64,000 nt of DNA from contig CM069436.1 of NCBI GenBank assembly GCA_035610365.1, forward strand, positions 57,985,505 to 58,049,504, written 5' to 3'. Shown here one piece after another: positions 47,001-59,341 of the stretch. This DNA comes from Aquatica leii. Taxonomy: Eukaryota > Arthropoda > Insecta > Coleoptera > Lampyridae. The notes below the pieces were generated by a model. The model was not told the DNA's origin, did not search any database, and worked only from the letters and a program-made list of their open reading frames with translations. The first letter of the stretch is position 1; the number at the start of each line of letters is the position of its first letter. Both the position numbers and the translations under genes were made by a program.

Positions 47001-47754
47001 ATGCTGTCATGATTTTATTTTACATATTCTATTTATATTTGTATCAGTTACGGTAATTTTTTGTTTGCTTATGAATGTAGGTATATAATTTTATTGTTAC
47101 GAAATAAATCTAGAATTTTTTGTCATAGAAAACTATAGAAAAATTCTGACTTAAATTAAAGACCAATGAGATTTGGTAACGCTAGCAAAATAGTTTTCTA
47201 TACTATCTATACTGCAAACTTGTTTTGAGTTTCATTATAGAATTGTTTCTAATATATGCAACATGCTTCTGAAATACGACTACAAATTCAAGAAGTAATT
47301 TTCTTGTCGCGTTCAATGAAAATGAGATTTTCTTTTAAGAATTTATTCTAAGATGGCACATTTTTTAAATATTAAATGGCAATGAAAGTTTTAAGACCGG
47401 TCCTATTTCAGCAATTGGAAATTGACTATTGATTTTAGCTACACGGTAATAGCTATTTTAAAACTTCTTCATGTATTTTGTTAATTATTGTTTTCTTTAA
47501 TTTCCCATCATCTATAGAATAAGTCGTTAATAAAACAATTACAACATATAATTATAACCTTTCTTACCATGTCCTACAATTAAGTTACAAAAAAAGATAA
47601 TATAAAAAGATTTACAATTTAAATTAATAGTTTTCTTATCTAAACTAGCAACTTATGTATGTACCATTTTTTTAAGTTTAACAACACGTAATTAAAATAA
47701 ATTTTATAAACATATAATACATGTGACAAAATTATTTTAAGATATAACAACTGC
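44001..47754. other. Non-coding stretch
   Basis: 44001-44330 may contain more decayed LINE sequence in continuation of the fragment at 43130-44000. Elsewhere no gene, RNA or paired repeat could be supported. Frames at 45130-45312, 45745-45936 and 46781-46993 are unrecognised and lack codon or domain signals. Confidence 0.45.
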
Positions 47755-48110
47755 TCATTTGTTTTCTATGCCATATACAAATTTTGACCAATATCTTTTG
47801 TTAGTAGCCAAGATTAAAGTTTGCGCTTTGGTGAATCGTCTTTTAGTTAATATTTCCATTATCTGCTGGTTCCATGTTACAACTTGTCGCTTTCTTGATT
47901 TCTTTACATTTCTTTGTGTTTCCTATACTTTTCTTACAAGTCTGTCTTTATTCATACGAATAAGGTGTCCATACCATCTAAGTAGACATCTTTCAATATA
48001 CTCTTGTACCGCTTGTACCTTCAGTATTTCCCAGATAGTATCATTTCGGATGTCTTGTTACATTTAAGATTTTTTTCAAGAATTTTATCTCCATGCTCTG
48101 AAGTTAGCTA
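47755..48110 (-). pseudogene. LINE ORF2 C-terminal fragment
   Basis: One almost unbroken minus-strand frame: RNDTIWEILKVQAVQEYIER, CLLRWYGHLIRMNKDRLVRK (the LRWxGHVxRMxxxRLVRRV block), then ETQRNVKKSRKRQVVTWNQQ (the RRPRGRPRKRWxD block, partly changed), IMEILTKRRFTKAQTLILAT and NKRYWSKFVYGIEN. This is the characteristic tail after the thumb in RTE-like insect LINEs. The RT core is absent, so the fragment is 5'-truncated, or the upstream part has decayed. The two plus-strand frames 47759-48067 and 48004-48228 are antisense shadows. Confidence 0.75.
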
Positions 48111-48593
48111 TTTACCTTTTTTGTTAGATTTCAATTACAACAAATACCAATCTAATTATTTCTTTGTGTTGACGATGACCGAAACAAACGTATTTTCTAT
48201 TCGGAATTACGTTTATCTGCGGTTGTAACTTCATCTAAATAAAAAAAATTGCAATGTAAGAATTATACATTTCAAGTTCAACTTTCTTAGAACTCAGTTT
48301 GACAACCTGTATTATTTCTGTCTCAAATTCTTCAGTTGATGCTAAATTATTTGTATAAATTGACGTTGATTTTGAACAAACACATGAATTTTGTGAATAT
48401 TAGCAGTAACAAAAAGTATTACTTTTGGATTCGTATTGTTTTACACAAAATATAGTCCTGAATTTTTCTAATACGCATGTTTGATGTAAGAAGAACTCTT
48501 ATAAAATTCAATTTTTAGTGTCGGTTTTCGATTAATGTTTTAACTATAATTGGACTGTTTATTTTACCAGAAATTTTTATATTATAATTTATA

Positions 48594-48907
48594 TTTTTAT
48601 ATGCACAATGGAGGTCCCCCGCATGTAAACCGCCATGTTTGATGTTTTTTAAATATATTTTTTACGCGTCGTTGGATTGGAAAAAAACGGCCCCGGCGCT
48701 AGCCAGTTTGTGGTCTAAATATTATTTCCTTCTTTTTTCTGGTGCTATACGAAAGGTGAAGTACACGAAGCTGCCGTAAATAATATACAAGAGCTGCAAA
48801 ATAAAATTTTTGCAGCAGCGAGTAACGAACAATTTTCGGCGACGTCTGGAATTTGTGGTTTAGCCAATGGCGGACATTTTAAACATTTATTATACGTATT
48901 TATTTAG
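48594..48907 (+). pseudogene. Last third of a mariner-like transposase
   Basis: Plus strand: YMHNGGPPHVNRHV (the WFMHDGAPPHY box; the catalytic Asp is Asn), RRWIGK, an eroded third-motif region where WPxRSPDLNPLDFFLWG is expected (seen as LNIISFFF), then in a new frame GEVHEAAVNNIQELQNKIFA and ASNEQFSATSGICGLANGGH followed by FKHLL, the usual NGGHFxHLL ending. The copy is 5'-truncated and dead. The GC-richer composition compared with flanking DNA suggests it is younger than the 7790 copy. No inverted ends seen. Confidence 0.75.
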
Positions 48908-48909
48908 TA

Positions 48910-51422
48910 GCACCCTAAAACATTACACAAATACTTGTTTTGCATATTTAGTTTTATTTTAGTTATTTTTTTGCAGCGGTTTTTATTTATTGAAGTATGA
49001 TGACTGACTTACGTAACATTACCTACACTTAAGCATCTGTAAATACGTTATATTTTAGTTATTATTTAGTGTACTCAAAAATAATGTGAAGGTTTTAGAA
49101 TAACTTAATTTAACAATAGTTTTTTATCTAATAACATCTTTTTTGTTTAGTTTTATTTTTGATCTCAGCAAATTGCTAAAAAGAAATGTACCTTTTTTAG
49201 AATAGTTTACTTTTATTCAGGGTGTCAACGACCTTAGGATACTATTTAATGCAACAAATCTGTAATGTTTGCTAATAATTTTAGTTTGTTTAAATGTATT
49301 GATAAAACTTTTATTTTGATATTTTTTGCTTGTATTTATGCTTCGCCTTCTAAAATAACAGCCTGTTAATTAAATACACTCTTTATATATTGTTTTAAAC
49401 TTATTAAAACGTTTGTGAAAACAACGGTCCGTTGTAATAATAAAAGAAATATATTTAGACTAAGATTAAGTATCAGTTTTTGGTTTACTTTTATATACAA
49501 ATAATTATTGTAGTAAGAAATTCAACGTGTTAATGGATACTGAGACACAGTTTACAATTTAAAATAAGATACTGTACTTATTTTTTGTGTAAAGTTGTTT
49601 TATTAACTGTCTACTTTAAAGCAATAATTGTTTTGTGTACCCAATCACCACAAACCAAATTTGTTTTAAATCTCATTGACAATTTAAAGGTAACATCGGT
49701 TTGTTTATTGAATCCAAAAGCAGTGACTAACAGTTCAGTTTTTATTGAAACTAAGTAATTTTAATTTTTTAAAATCGCATTGATTTGTGCCTAAAATAAA
49801 CCAAAACAGACAACTAAAATTTAGAATACGTTTCTAAACTACACCGATTTTGTATTATCTGGAAAGCTTTATCAGTATTTTTTTTAAATAATGTTATTAG
49901 TAATTACTTTATGTCTACTTTAGTATTAATTAAGAATTAGAGAAAGTTACACAGCATACTATAGAAACGCCTTGAAAATTAAAAAAAAATGGTAAGGTTG
50001 CATGTCTCGCAAACTGGTAAAGTGTATTTTTGCAGAGTTGCATGTAAAAATCTTCATTATTTTGTATTAATAAATTTTTTATTATTGCTTAATAGTTAAC
50101 ATTAATAAAAAAAATAGTAACATAGTATTGTGTCGATTAGTTTATTTAGTACAACATTTTGATATACTACTTTTAAACGTAAGTTTAAAATTAGATCTAA
50201 AGATTCTGTTATAATTATGTTTTGAGAATTTCTTAATTATGACGGATGTCTTACGAAAAATTCGATATTATTTATGACAATTAAGAAACTCATTTACGAC
50301 TTATTTTTAAAATATGTTCTCAATATTTTATATTCAATATTTATTATAAAATCTAAACTTGTATTGAGTTAAGCCAAGAAAACATCTTAGAACAATATTC
50401 ACTTTAATTAACTTTATTTTATTTATAGATTTGAGTAAGTTTATAATTAGATTTAACGGTTTCGTTATAATTAAGTTTTACGTTTTAGTTTTTTTAATTT
50501 TGACGGCTTTGTTTATGACAACTAAAAAATGAGTTTGCGATTTGTTTAAAAAAAGTTTCCCTTTATAAGTATATTAGAAAGTGTTGTCAATATTTTTATG
50601 AACGTTGTGGAAAAAAAAATTTATACTGCAATGTAATTATATAAAACTATTTAAATGACATTTTTATTGATGTATTCAAAGGTTTAATTTTTGAAATTAT
50701 AGATTTAAAACAATGCTTATTCAAAAGCAATCTTTTGAACAATATCATTTGATATGCATTTGTATAAAATTACTTATCTATATATTTACGTTGGATTGGG
50801 TTCCAAATTTAAGAATTTTTTTTCCATCTGAATAAAAAGTGGTTTATTTTTATAGAACTTTTTAACGTTTTTATTAAATTGTTAACACTTCTAAAAAGGT
50901 TCCACTAAATAATATAATGTTTTGTTAAATAATATTTTTTTAATCAATTTTGTATTATAGCTTTAATTATAGTTTAACATGCGTAAATGTATACAAAAAA
51001 AACTAATTTTAGTATCGTTGTTGCAAACTTAAAATTTAATTTATAACACAATAACTATTTAGTAAAAATATGCTCTTACTAAATTGATAGCCCACTTATT
51101 TATTTACACCGCTACGTGCTTCTTTAAAACTGACTATGATTGTCTTTGTTTGTTTTATATTTTTGTTTTATCTTTGACTAGAATATTCTGTTTGTCTCTT
51201 AAACCGCTTCTAGTATTCTCAAGATTTAAGAATGTTGCAATATGAATTAAGTACCTTTTAATGAGAACTTTAATTATTTTTATTGCTAACGGCATCACTT
51301 GCGATTCTAACAAAAAAATTTACATTGTATTTAAAGTTTTTTATTTGACAATATTAACACATTTTTTTAATCAATTATATATTTAACTAAGTAGCTTTAA
51401 TTTAGTATGAGTTAGTTTATTA
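48910..51422. other. AT-rich non-coding stretch
   Basis: No gene supported. 51163-51243 matches the dispersed repeat at 1283-1365. Confidence 0.5.
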
Positions 51423-51483
51423 CAACTGAGATTGGTAAACCCTTTATGTTAGGAGTGGCTATAAAAACTACTTGAAGAGTTTT

Positions 51484-51530
51484 CTTATGGCGACGTTTCG
51501 TGGAACGGTTGTGTCCACTTCTTCAGGCCA
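51484..51530 (-). ncRNA. Hammerhead-like motif, left arm
   Basis: Minus strand: GGC, CTGAAGA (51526-51520), A, GTGGA...TCCAC helix II with a CACAACCGT loop, GAAAC, GTC and GCC. It is identical to the copy at 52279-52325 and lies in inverted orientation to it. Confidence 0.55.
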
Positions 51531-51646
51531 ACTGAACTTATTAAAAAGAAAAGAAAACAACATAAATAAAAACGGCAGTTACAATCCGGTGAGAGCTACA
51601 AACTATTATTCTACTTATTATAAATGCTATTTTTTTATAAATATAG

Positions 51647-51970
51647 ATGATTACTTACGGATACGATTGTATGGATTGCAACAAATGTTATATTGGTCAA
51701 ACAAAACAAAAAACTATTAACAGAATTAAGAACCACCAATATGATTGCAAAAATAAAAAGGCAGAATCAGCTCTTGCTCTCCACCATATTAATTTACAAC
51801 ATAATTTTGATTTTAATAATCCTTCTATTTTAGATGTGGAGCCGAAATTTTGTAAAAGATTAGTTGCAGAAATGATATTTATCACAAAACATAGGAATAA
51901 TGTTAATTTCAACACTGATACTAACAACCTTAGTACAGTTTATAATAACCTTATCTCTAAAATTTCCTAG
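51647..51970 (+). CDS. GIY-YIG endonuclease tail of a Penelope-like element
   Basis: An uninterrupted 107-residue frame from an internal ATG (upstream sequence is the inverted arm). YGYDCMDCNKCYIGQTKQKT is the GIY-YIG box with the zinc-finger-like CxxC of this PLE group. INRIKNHQYDCKNKKAESAL carries the conserved Arg and His. ALALHHINLQHNFDF is the AxHxxxxxH block, SILDVEPKFCKRLVAEMIFI contains the conserved Glu, and KHRNNVNFNTDTNNLSTVYN is the usual ending. The domain looks intact, but the reverse transcriptase that should precede it is missing, so it cannot support movement alone. It may be expressed only by chance. It is clearly a different PLE from the one at 25127. Confidence 0.75.
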   Translation: MITYGYDCMDCNKCYIGQTKQKTINRIKNHQYDCKNKKAESALALHHINLQHNFDFNNPSILDVEPKFCKRLVAEMIFITKHRNNVNFNTDTNNLSTVYNNLISKIS

Positions 51971-52278
51971 ACCTTGGGTATGTTTTGGGTTATCTTTTAT
52001 TGCTCATATTTTATATCACACGACCATTAATTGTTTGTTAGTGATTTAGTTTGTACAGGTTTCGTGTAATTTATATTAATTGTTTTTTGTTATTTATTAA
52101 TTTTACATTTATGATGTTGTTTGCGGACCAGTCTACTTTTTATTTGTTTTCCGTAAGTAATCATCTATATTTATAAAAAAATAGCATTTATAATAAGTAG
52201 AATAATAGTTTGTAGCTCTCACCGGATTGTAACTGCCGTTTTTATTTATGTTGTTTTCTTTTCTTTTTAATAAATTCA

Positions 52279-52325
52279 GTTGGCCTGAAGAAGTGGACAC
52301 AACCGTTCCACGAAACGTCGCCATA
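52279..52325 (+). ncRNA. Hammerhead-like motif, right arm
   Basis: TGGC, CTGAAGA (52285-52291), A, GTGGA, loop, TCCAC, GAAAC (52312-52316), GTC and GCCA. Helix I TGGC/GCCA pairs for 4 bp, helix II for 5 bp, helix III is the two-pair AC/GT minimum. All conserved core bases are present, with one extra A before helix II. Expected to be poorly active as a monomer (known of minimal PLE hammerheads), possibly active as a dimer. Confidence 0.6.
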
Positions 52326-52389
52326 AGAAAACTCTTCAAGTAGTTTTTATAGCCACTCCTAACATAAAGGGTTTACCAATCTCAGTTGA

Positions 52390-53311
52390 ACTACGCATTA
52401 GGAGGTATAAAACACTTTTCTTAGTTTATTACCTTTTTTTGAATTTTTTTGTCACATTTGATGTTTCGGTTTCATAAAGAACATTAATCAAACAGTGTTT
52501 TTGTTCGTCCTGTCTTGCATTTGATTCTTAAAATTTTGTGCAACTGCATTTGTTTGTTTTTTTACATTCTTATGTGTTTTATCGATAATCTTAATAAAAT
52601 TAACTCACTGACCGATTATTACATGAAAAATAAAATTGTAAAAAGTTATTAGTATAGACAATTACATAATATCATTACAATTTAACGTATATAAAAATAA
52701 AAGTATTGTTGTTTTTAGCAATTGTAAGATTTTAACAAATTTCTTATATTTGTTTTAAAAAAAATTATTAGTGTTATTCTAAACAATAACACAGATAATG
52801 GTGTATATTAATAAACCTGACAGATGACGTTTAATTAATTTATGATAATTAATGCCAACTTCTAGTTATAAAATTTTACTACACTTTACCGGCATAAACC
52901 AGATAAGTAAAATTTTCGGCCCATTATGAAGCCTGCAAAATAAGCCAAAACGGACGGAAGCACAAAAACGTGTTTGTGCACCACTTCATCACATTTTATT
53001 AAGTGGGACTTTCCTACCTTTTAATCGGTAAAAAATAACAGAAATCGGAATGTTATATATCTCATGAGTTTCTGGGTACGTTTTGTTTTTGTTCAGTACG
53101 TCTGAAACAGCTCGATCCAGGTTCTCGACGAAATAAATATGGTTTCTGTTTTTTTTTTAATATAATTGCGAACCATGATCTATAAAAACTAAAAAATTTA
53201 ATGATTCTACATTAATTAATGTTCATAATTTTTTTGTTCTCAATAAATCCCAGTGTAACTGATTTATGGAGCAATTCTAAACACCAGAAAACGTGCTGTA
53301 TAAGCATTTAT
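52390..53311. other. Non-coding stretch
   Basis: No feature supported. Confidence 0.45.
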
Positions 53312-53491
53312 AACATGAGTAAAATACCATGGCAGAGCCATCTCATAATATACATTTACTATGTTTGAATAATGGTATGTAAATCGCTATTAGCTTTTAA
53401 CGTTTTTATCTCTATAGCATTTACATACTATTATTCATACATAGTACATTTATACTATGAGATAGTTTTGTCATCGTATTTCACTCATGTT
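53312..53491. mobile_element. 180-bp hairpin MITE
   Basis: AACATGAGTAAAATACCATG (53312) and the inverted AACATGAGTGAAATACGATG (ending 53491) open two arms of about 75-80 bp that pair through ATCTCATAATATACATTTAC / ATCTCATAGTATAAATGTAC and TATGTAAAT. A partial second copy of the loop-side arm (AACGTTTTTATCTCTATAAC) is at about 53739. No coding capacity. Confidence 0.65.
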
Positions 53492-53499
53492 GATCACAT

Positions 53500-54569
53500 C
53501 GTTTGTTAATATAAAGCTATAGAAATGTCGATGTGCTTGTGGAAGTACCCTAGAGTGTTTTCCTACTGCTGAACAGCCCCAAAAAGGTGAAACGACCGTA
53601 CAGTGGCTCACTCTAGTGGCATTTTCACATTTGCCTTGACATTGTTATATTACAATGTTTATACATTCTGATTTTAGCCCGCGGATTATTCAAAACTTAT
53701 TTGAATTATGCGGGTAAAAAATCAGTTTTCAACGTTTTTATCTCTATAACCATTTACAAACATTTATAGCCAAAAACTATTTATTGATACCTGGTATACT
53801 ATACTACTTCACAATTTTTAGCAAAATTGTGTTTAACCACCTGTAAACTGTTTTTCAGAAATATTTTACACGTAAACTATTGCACCACTACAGCTTTTCT
53901 GTTTAGCGCGCTAAAACTTCTAACCAGTAAACTGAACATTACCATGAAGCATTCCCATTGGTTTAAACTTACAAGAGTTCCACTTCTTCAAAATGCGCAT
54001 GCTGTGTACATTCACTTCGGTTTTACAATTACTCCATCTGACTATAGCCACTTTTTTCCCGATTTCAAAAAAAGTAGGAAGTTTTCAGTTCATTGGAATC
54101 CTTTTTTTATGTATGTTCAGAATTCTTTACAACGTTGACCGATTTCGATGATTCTTTTTTATTAGGAAAGGGGGTACTATAAGAGTGATCCCTCTCAAAT
54201 TTAGATCAACATGAAATTATGTTGAACAATGTACATTACCAAGGTTTTCAGTGACTGTAACCAGTATTGTTAAAATTAGTAAAAAGAGAAAAATAAAATG
54301 TGTATTTATATGAATTTACTTTTTGAAGTCGTTGCCAAACACATTCGACTATTAAACTTAATCATACGCCAATGTCATACATGGCATCGACTTTAAAAAG
54401 TAATTTTGTTCTATTATTAACCCGCTTAACAACATACCTTGTAGGATTTGGAGTGTTAGGTTTACAATATAACTTAAACGGCACTTTTCTATATTTTAAC
54501 TTAGTTTAGTAAAATAAGACGAAAATGAAGGTACCTCAAAATAAACAGTTTATATAGAAATAGCACAAA
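53500..54569. other. Non-coding stretch
   Basis: The frame at 53827-54138 is unrecognised. No terminal repeats found. Confidence 0.4.
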
Positions 54570-55440
54570 CAAAATCAAAGTGAAACAATGTATGGTCTGG
54601 CAAGGCTGCATCTCATCGCCGCAATTTTTTAACATATATCGAGTATTTCTAATTAGAAAAATCATTAAAAAATGGCAGGTGGTTCCTTAGTCAGCAGGGA
54701 AAACGTAAACAATTTAAGTTACGCCAATAATCAGACTTTGCTTGCAAGCAACGAAGAACTGCAAGACATCATAGAAAAGGTAGAAAAAGGAAGCTCTAAA
54801 TTAAAACTAAAACTAAATATATCTAAAACAAAAATTTTGATTATATACAACATAACAACAAAACCGATTTACAACAAATACACAAGTACAAAGTAGTACA
54901 TATACCTAGGGTCAGTAATAACGAATCACAGACTAACAGAAAAAGAAATCAGGAAAAGATGTAAATTGACTAGAACGGCTATGAAAACATCCACAATATT
55001 CTGGAAAGACGACAGCATATCGTTTCTATACTAACATAAAGCAGCGAATCGTGGATTCTTAAACAGGAAGAAACGAAGAAAATTTATGCCATAAAAATTT
55101 GTATTTGGCAAAGAATGCTGAACATCTCATGAAGAGAAGTTGACGTTAAGAGACAACTGTTGAGTCAAATAGAACTCAAGACACTAAGATGCTTTAGATT
55201 AATATAAACAAAAACCTGACAACATAGAAAAATTAGTAATACAGAGGAAGGCAGAACGAAAAAGATCCAGATCTCGATTACCTGCTAGATGAATGCATCA
55301 GATTACAAAACTAATCAGAAAATTTAAACATACACTCAAAATCAAAGAACAAAATTAAGCAATATAGAAAGAAGAAATTTAAGATGCCGCAGTGGCCACT
55401 GCACTTTTTACTGGAAATTAGGACTGAAGAGGAGGACTAA
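54570..55440 (+). pseudogene. LINE reverse transcriptase, 3' half
   Basis: Plus strand in shifting frames: VWQGCISSPQFFNIY (the VRQGCxLSPxLFNxY block), NNLSYANNQTLLASNEELQD (the LRYADDTVLLA catalytic box, here YANN, so both catalytic Asp residues are lost), KLKLKLNISKTKILI (KxGLxLNxxKTK), YLGSVITNHRLTEKEIRKRC (YLGSxIT...EIKRRI), TRTAMKTST, ESWILKQEETKKIYAIKICI (ESWTL block), RMLNIS and a GRTKKIQIS tail (GRRRxSW). It is the best-ordered LINE copy here, but stops and the YANN change make it inactive. Type: RTE/CR1-like. Confidence 0.75.
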
Positions 55441-55444
55441 AATT

Positions 55445-58400
55445 ATAAAGCTATGATATTTCTAGAAAGTTGTCTATTAATTTCAAATTTTTTATTTCTT
55501 TATTAGTCTATTCAGCGAAACTATTTTGTAACTTTATGGGGGATGGGAATAGTTTTAAAGTTGTTATCTATTCATGTAAACTTTAAATATAAATAATTAA
55601 GGCATAGTTTAACTTTTATTAAATATTTTCTGAGTAATTATTATGGGGTAGTCTTACATCACTTTTTCGGTATAATCGTATTTACTCAAATTTTGTTTTT
55701 GACTGCTATTTAACATGTTTCAACTTTATGTTATGATTACTCAATAAAAAATTCTTCTTTTTTTTATTTATAGAGCGGTGATGGCAACAATATAATTTTT
55801 ATGTTCAAATACTAAAAGTTGTATTTTATGACAAAATAAACTGTTGTAAGTTTGTGACAGTTTTAAAAGTTAAATGCTTGTGCAAGACACTACGAAGATT
55901 GATTAGTTACAGCAGTTTTCCTTTTAATAACACTTAAACGTCATTAGTTATAAATAATTTTTATTATATAGTAAAAATATAAATTATTAAAACATGCTTT
56001 GATTTGGTAAACGATTTGTATTATAAAAAGCTGAAGCAAGGTTTGTAAAAAAACCTATTTGAAATAAAAAAAATTATGTCAAAGATTACTGTTTACCGAT
56101 AAAACTTTTTAACGTAGAATAAAAACAAACACATAAAATCTCTGCTAGTAACGTTATTGTAAAGAACTTCCAAACTATACCATTGAAGAATAACTAACTA
56201 ACTAAAAGTTTGTTATTTTATAAAAAAGCTGTAATTTAGTGTTTACATCTTTTTAACTTTTAAATTAACCACTTTGTTCTAACTTTAAGGTTGTTAATTA
56301 AGAAGTTAATTATTTACGTTGTTTCAAACATTGTAATATAAAGTTTATACGCAAAATTAATATTTAATAGTAGTACACTGTTAATCGAATTCATTAGTAC
56401 GAATGATTTATTTTATTATTATTTTTACTTTTATAATTTAAAACAAAGATAAATACTAATTGTCTCAACTTGTTTCTCAAACCTTTTGATACCAAAAATT
56501 AATTATAAGAATATTAGGAGTAAATTTTTTAATTGCTGAATTTTAAATGATATACATATTTATTAGACTTATAACAAAAAAAGTGTAATTAATTAAAAAT
56601 TGAATTCTATTTTAATAAGTAAAATTCACGTTTATGTTTATAAATTATAATTTTTTTTATAAAATTTGTTACTTTTATAATTTTTTAAAAATTTTTTGTG
56701 TTAAAATATGTGACAAAAAATTTATAGTTCTTGATACGATTGAAATATTACTACTTTAGTTAGAATTATTTTGTGACGCTCTTCTCTTATGATTTGTTAG
56801 CGTTACACTGGATTAGGTTTTGTAAGAGATTTTTTTCTACTAATTTATTACGCTTAGCAGATTCACAAATACATAAAATTCTTGTTACTGTTAAATTAAT
56901 GTTCTTCTGAATATATTATGCTGTAGCACATTTCATACTTTTGATCGATTTGCCAGAGCTTTCGCACAATTGCCTGTTTTTCATCGCCTTCGTTCTAATA
57001 ATACTTTATTTTTGCCTTTCAAATTTTTATTTATTATCGCCAAATATATGTTTGTTTTATAAATTAGTTTTCATAAAGTTAAAGAAAAATGAAAGTATTA
57101 AAATAAATTAACCATTTGATAAACAACAATTTTACGTAAAATCCATATTTAAACAGTAATGTGTTCTGTTGATTATTGTGACATAAATATATAATTTATG
57201 TGAACAAAATAAAGTAGACACAAATATCTTTTAGTTAAGGTTATTTCTGCGTATTGATTATTTTTAATAAATAACGGAATTTTTGTGCTAAATAAATGTA
57301 ATATTTTATTGACACTTCTACATGTTTATTTTTTTTTCTACATAGTAGTAAATAAATTTTGCAGTCATATCTTTTATAACTATATTAAAGACTTATTGGT
57401 TTTTTAAACTTAACACCGTGTTTCTCTACATATAAATTTCTTGCACGTCTTTTCTTCTATAAAATCCGTATAAGTTCTATAAAAATTTCATCATATAGTA
57501 TCACGTATAGTAGTTTTGCCAATTTTAAAGTAATGCCTTGATATTAAGCTTTTAGAAATAAAAATAAGCAATGATTAAAGTTTTTGCAGTTACAAATTTA
57601 ATAATGATGTGACGTTGCGTCAAATTTATTTTAAATTATAGCGTTGTCGACGCTTTATCATCAGAATTAAACTATTTATTACAACCTCATTATAAGTAGG
57701 ATCATATTCTTTATAACGCGTTTTGTACTTTCAGTTTACTATTGCTTTTATGAGGATTTGTTACAACTAATCTTCTTAACTTAAACATAACAGGTGTCAT
57801 TATGAAGGATTACAATTATGTTTACAAAGGTTTTGTCAGTGATGTTCAAACGCAATCTCTTGGATTAACGTATTTAAGTAGATTAAAACTAGTGTTGCAA
57901 TTTTTTGTTCATCATATTTTACCAACAAGAAATTATAAACAAATGGTAAAACTAAATTTACATTTTTTGTTCGATTTATAAATATTGTCGGATAAATGAG
58001 TTTTTATTTAAATTTATTATAAACTGTTATTTCTTATTTAAATTTAGTTTAAAATTAAAAATTACATTTAATTATACTTAAAAAAATATAAAGTTAAAGT
58101 AATCCATGCTCAAAGTGGAGTATTAGATATAGTATATATATAATTTAACTAAAAGTCTTCTGCACAAAAAATTTTGTAGAAAAGGCTTAAAATTAAATAA
58201 ATTAATTGTATTCAAAAAATATGTTAACCAAACTTATTTTCTTAAAATAATAATAATAAGCTAAAAAGAGAATCGACGGAAGAACGCATTTATGTAAAAT
58301 ACCGCCCCTTTAGCCGCGATTAGACTACAGTAGCGTACGAGCACGCATTTCAGTTTTTCAACGCCATTTTCTTAATGTGCAATTGTTTATTTAAAAAAAA

Positions 58401-59341
58401 TAGTAGATTTTGTTAAAAAGTAATAGACTTGCGGTAAAAATACATTCTTAGATAGTTTGTAAACCGAGTTGTTCAAACATATTTTTACCTAAATCGCCGC
58501 TTGCATCTTTTTCATATTGCATCATTAGTAGATAAAATAAACAGATACACCATTATAAATTTATTCCGACAAACAACATGTTTATGTTACAAAAAACTTG
58601 TTCATATTAACGGAATTAGTTATATCTTTTTTATTTTTAAATGTTTTGAAATTATGATACACACCACTGGATTTTAAGTTACAACCTATTCATAAATAAT
58701 CTCCCTTGCAAATAAAAGTTAATCAATGCAATTTTAGTTTCATAAAATTTAACACTCCTACACTATGATTATCAAACGTGTGGTTTTCAATACATATTAT
58801 TTTGATAAGTATGTTACATCGCTAACAAAAATGTTGGTACTACATTAGGTGCGCAAAAAGTAATTAATGTTTCTAGTTTTACGTGACACGAGTTATACTA
58901 ATCTTATTTGAAATTTTTGGATTTCGAAAATATTGTGCAAAGACAAATATAGCAGTTGACGGAACTGATGTATTATTTAGTGTTTTTAAACTGTTAAGTG
59001 ATTTTATTGTTTATAAGTATACATATATAAGTTTGTGTAGCAAAGATTAGAAATAAACTTATTACTGAAGAATAATTTTAAAATTGTTTTTTTAACTTAT
59101 TATATTAAACAAAAACTAGAAAATTATTACCGTGGTACAGAATACTATTAAAAAATAAAAAAGCAAATAATCGTACAAATATCATCAAAGATAAAAATAA
59201 ATAAAGTTTTACGGTTTTATAAACAAGTTGACTGCCATGTCTATTTATATGGATGGTCCCTGTCGGCGCTAAATTCTAAAAACTTTGCCTGACTGTCAGA
59301 GCAAAATTATAATATCTTAAGTTTTCGCGGTTGTTATGTTT
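55445..59341. other. AT-rich non-coding stretch
   Basis: No gene supported. 57636-57668 (minus strand CTGATGATAAAGCGTCGACA) has a hammerhead-like first half but no GAAAC. 58262-58390 is GC-richer than its surroundings, without a recognisable product; it could be a small exon, promoter or repeat end. Confidence 0.45.

Larger units (their letters stand above)
51423..52388. mobile_element. Penelope-like insertion framed by 238-bp inverted repeats
   Basis: The arms 51423-51660 and 52151-52388 are inverted copies with one mismatch seen in 238 bp (GAACTTATT against GAATTTATT). Between them lies a GIY-YIG nuclease frame and its 3' flank. PLEs are known for terminal repeats in direct or inverted order. 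The near-identity of the arms says this copy is recent. Each arm holds a hammerhead-like motif. The proteins read from the arms (51472 on plus, 52133 on minus) are identical because of the palindrome and are not genes. Confidence 0.75.

Noticed and set aside
47759..48228. Two overlapping plus-strand ORFs with hydrophobic residues
   Set aside because: They are antisense to a clear LINE C-terminus on the minus strand.
51472..52339. Identical MKSFLMATFRGTVVSTSSGQ proteins on both strands
   Set aside because: They are translations of the inverted-repeat arms, including the hammerhead-like motif.
58262..58390. Promoter or short exon in a GC-richer patch
   Set aside because: A TCAGTT initiator-like site exists, but no supporting downstream gene.
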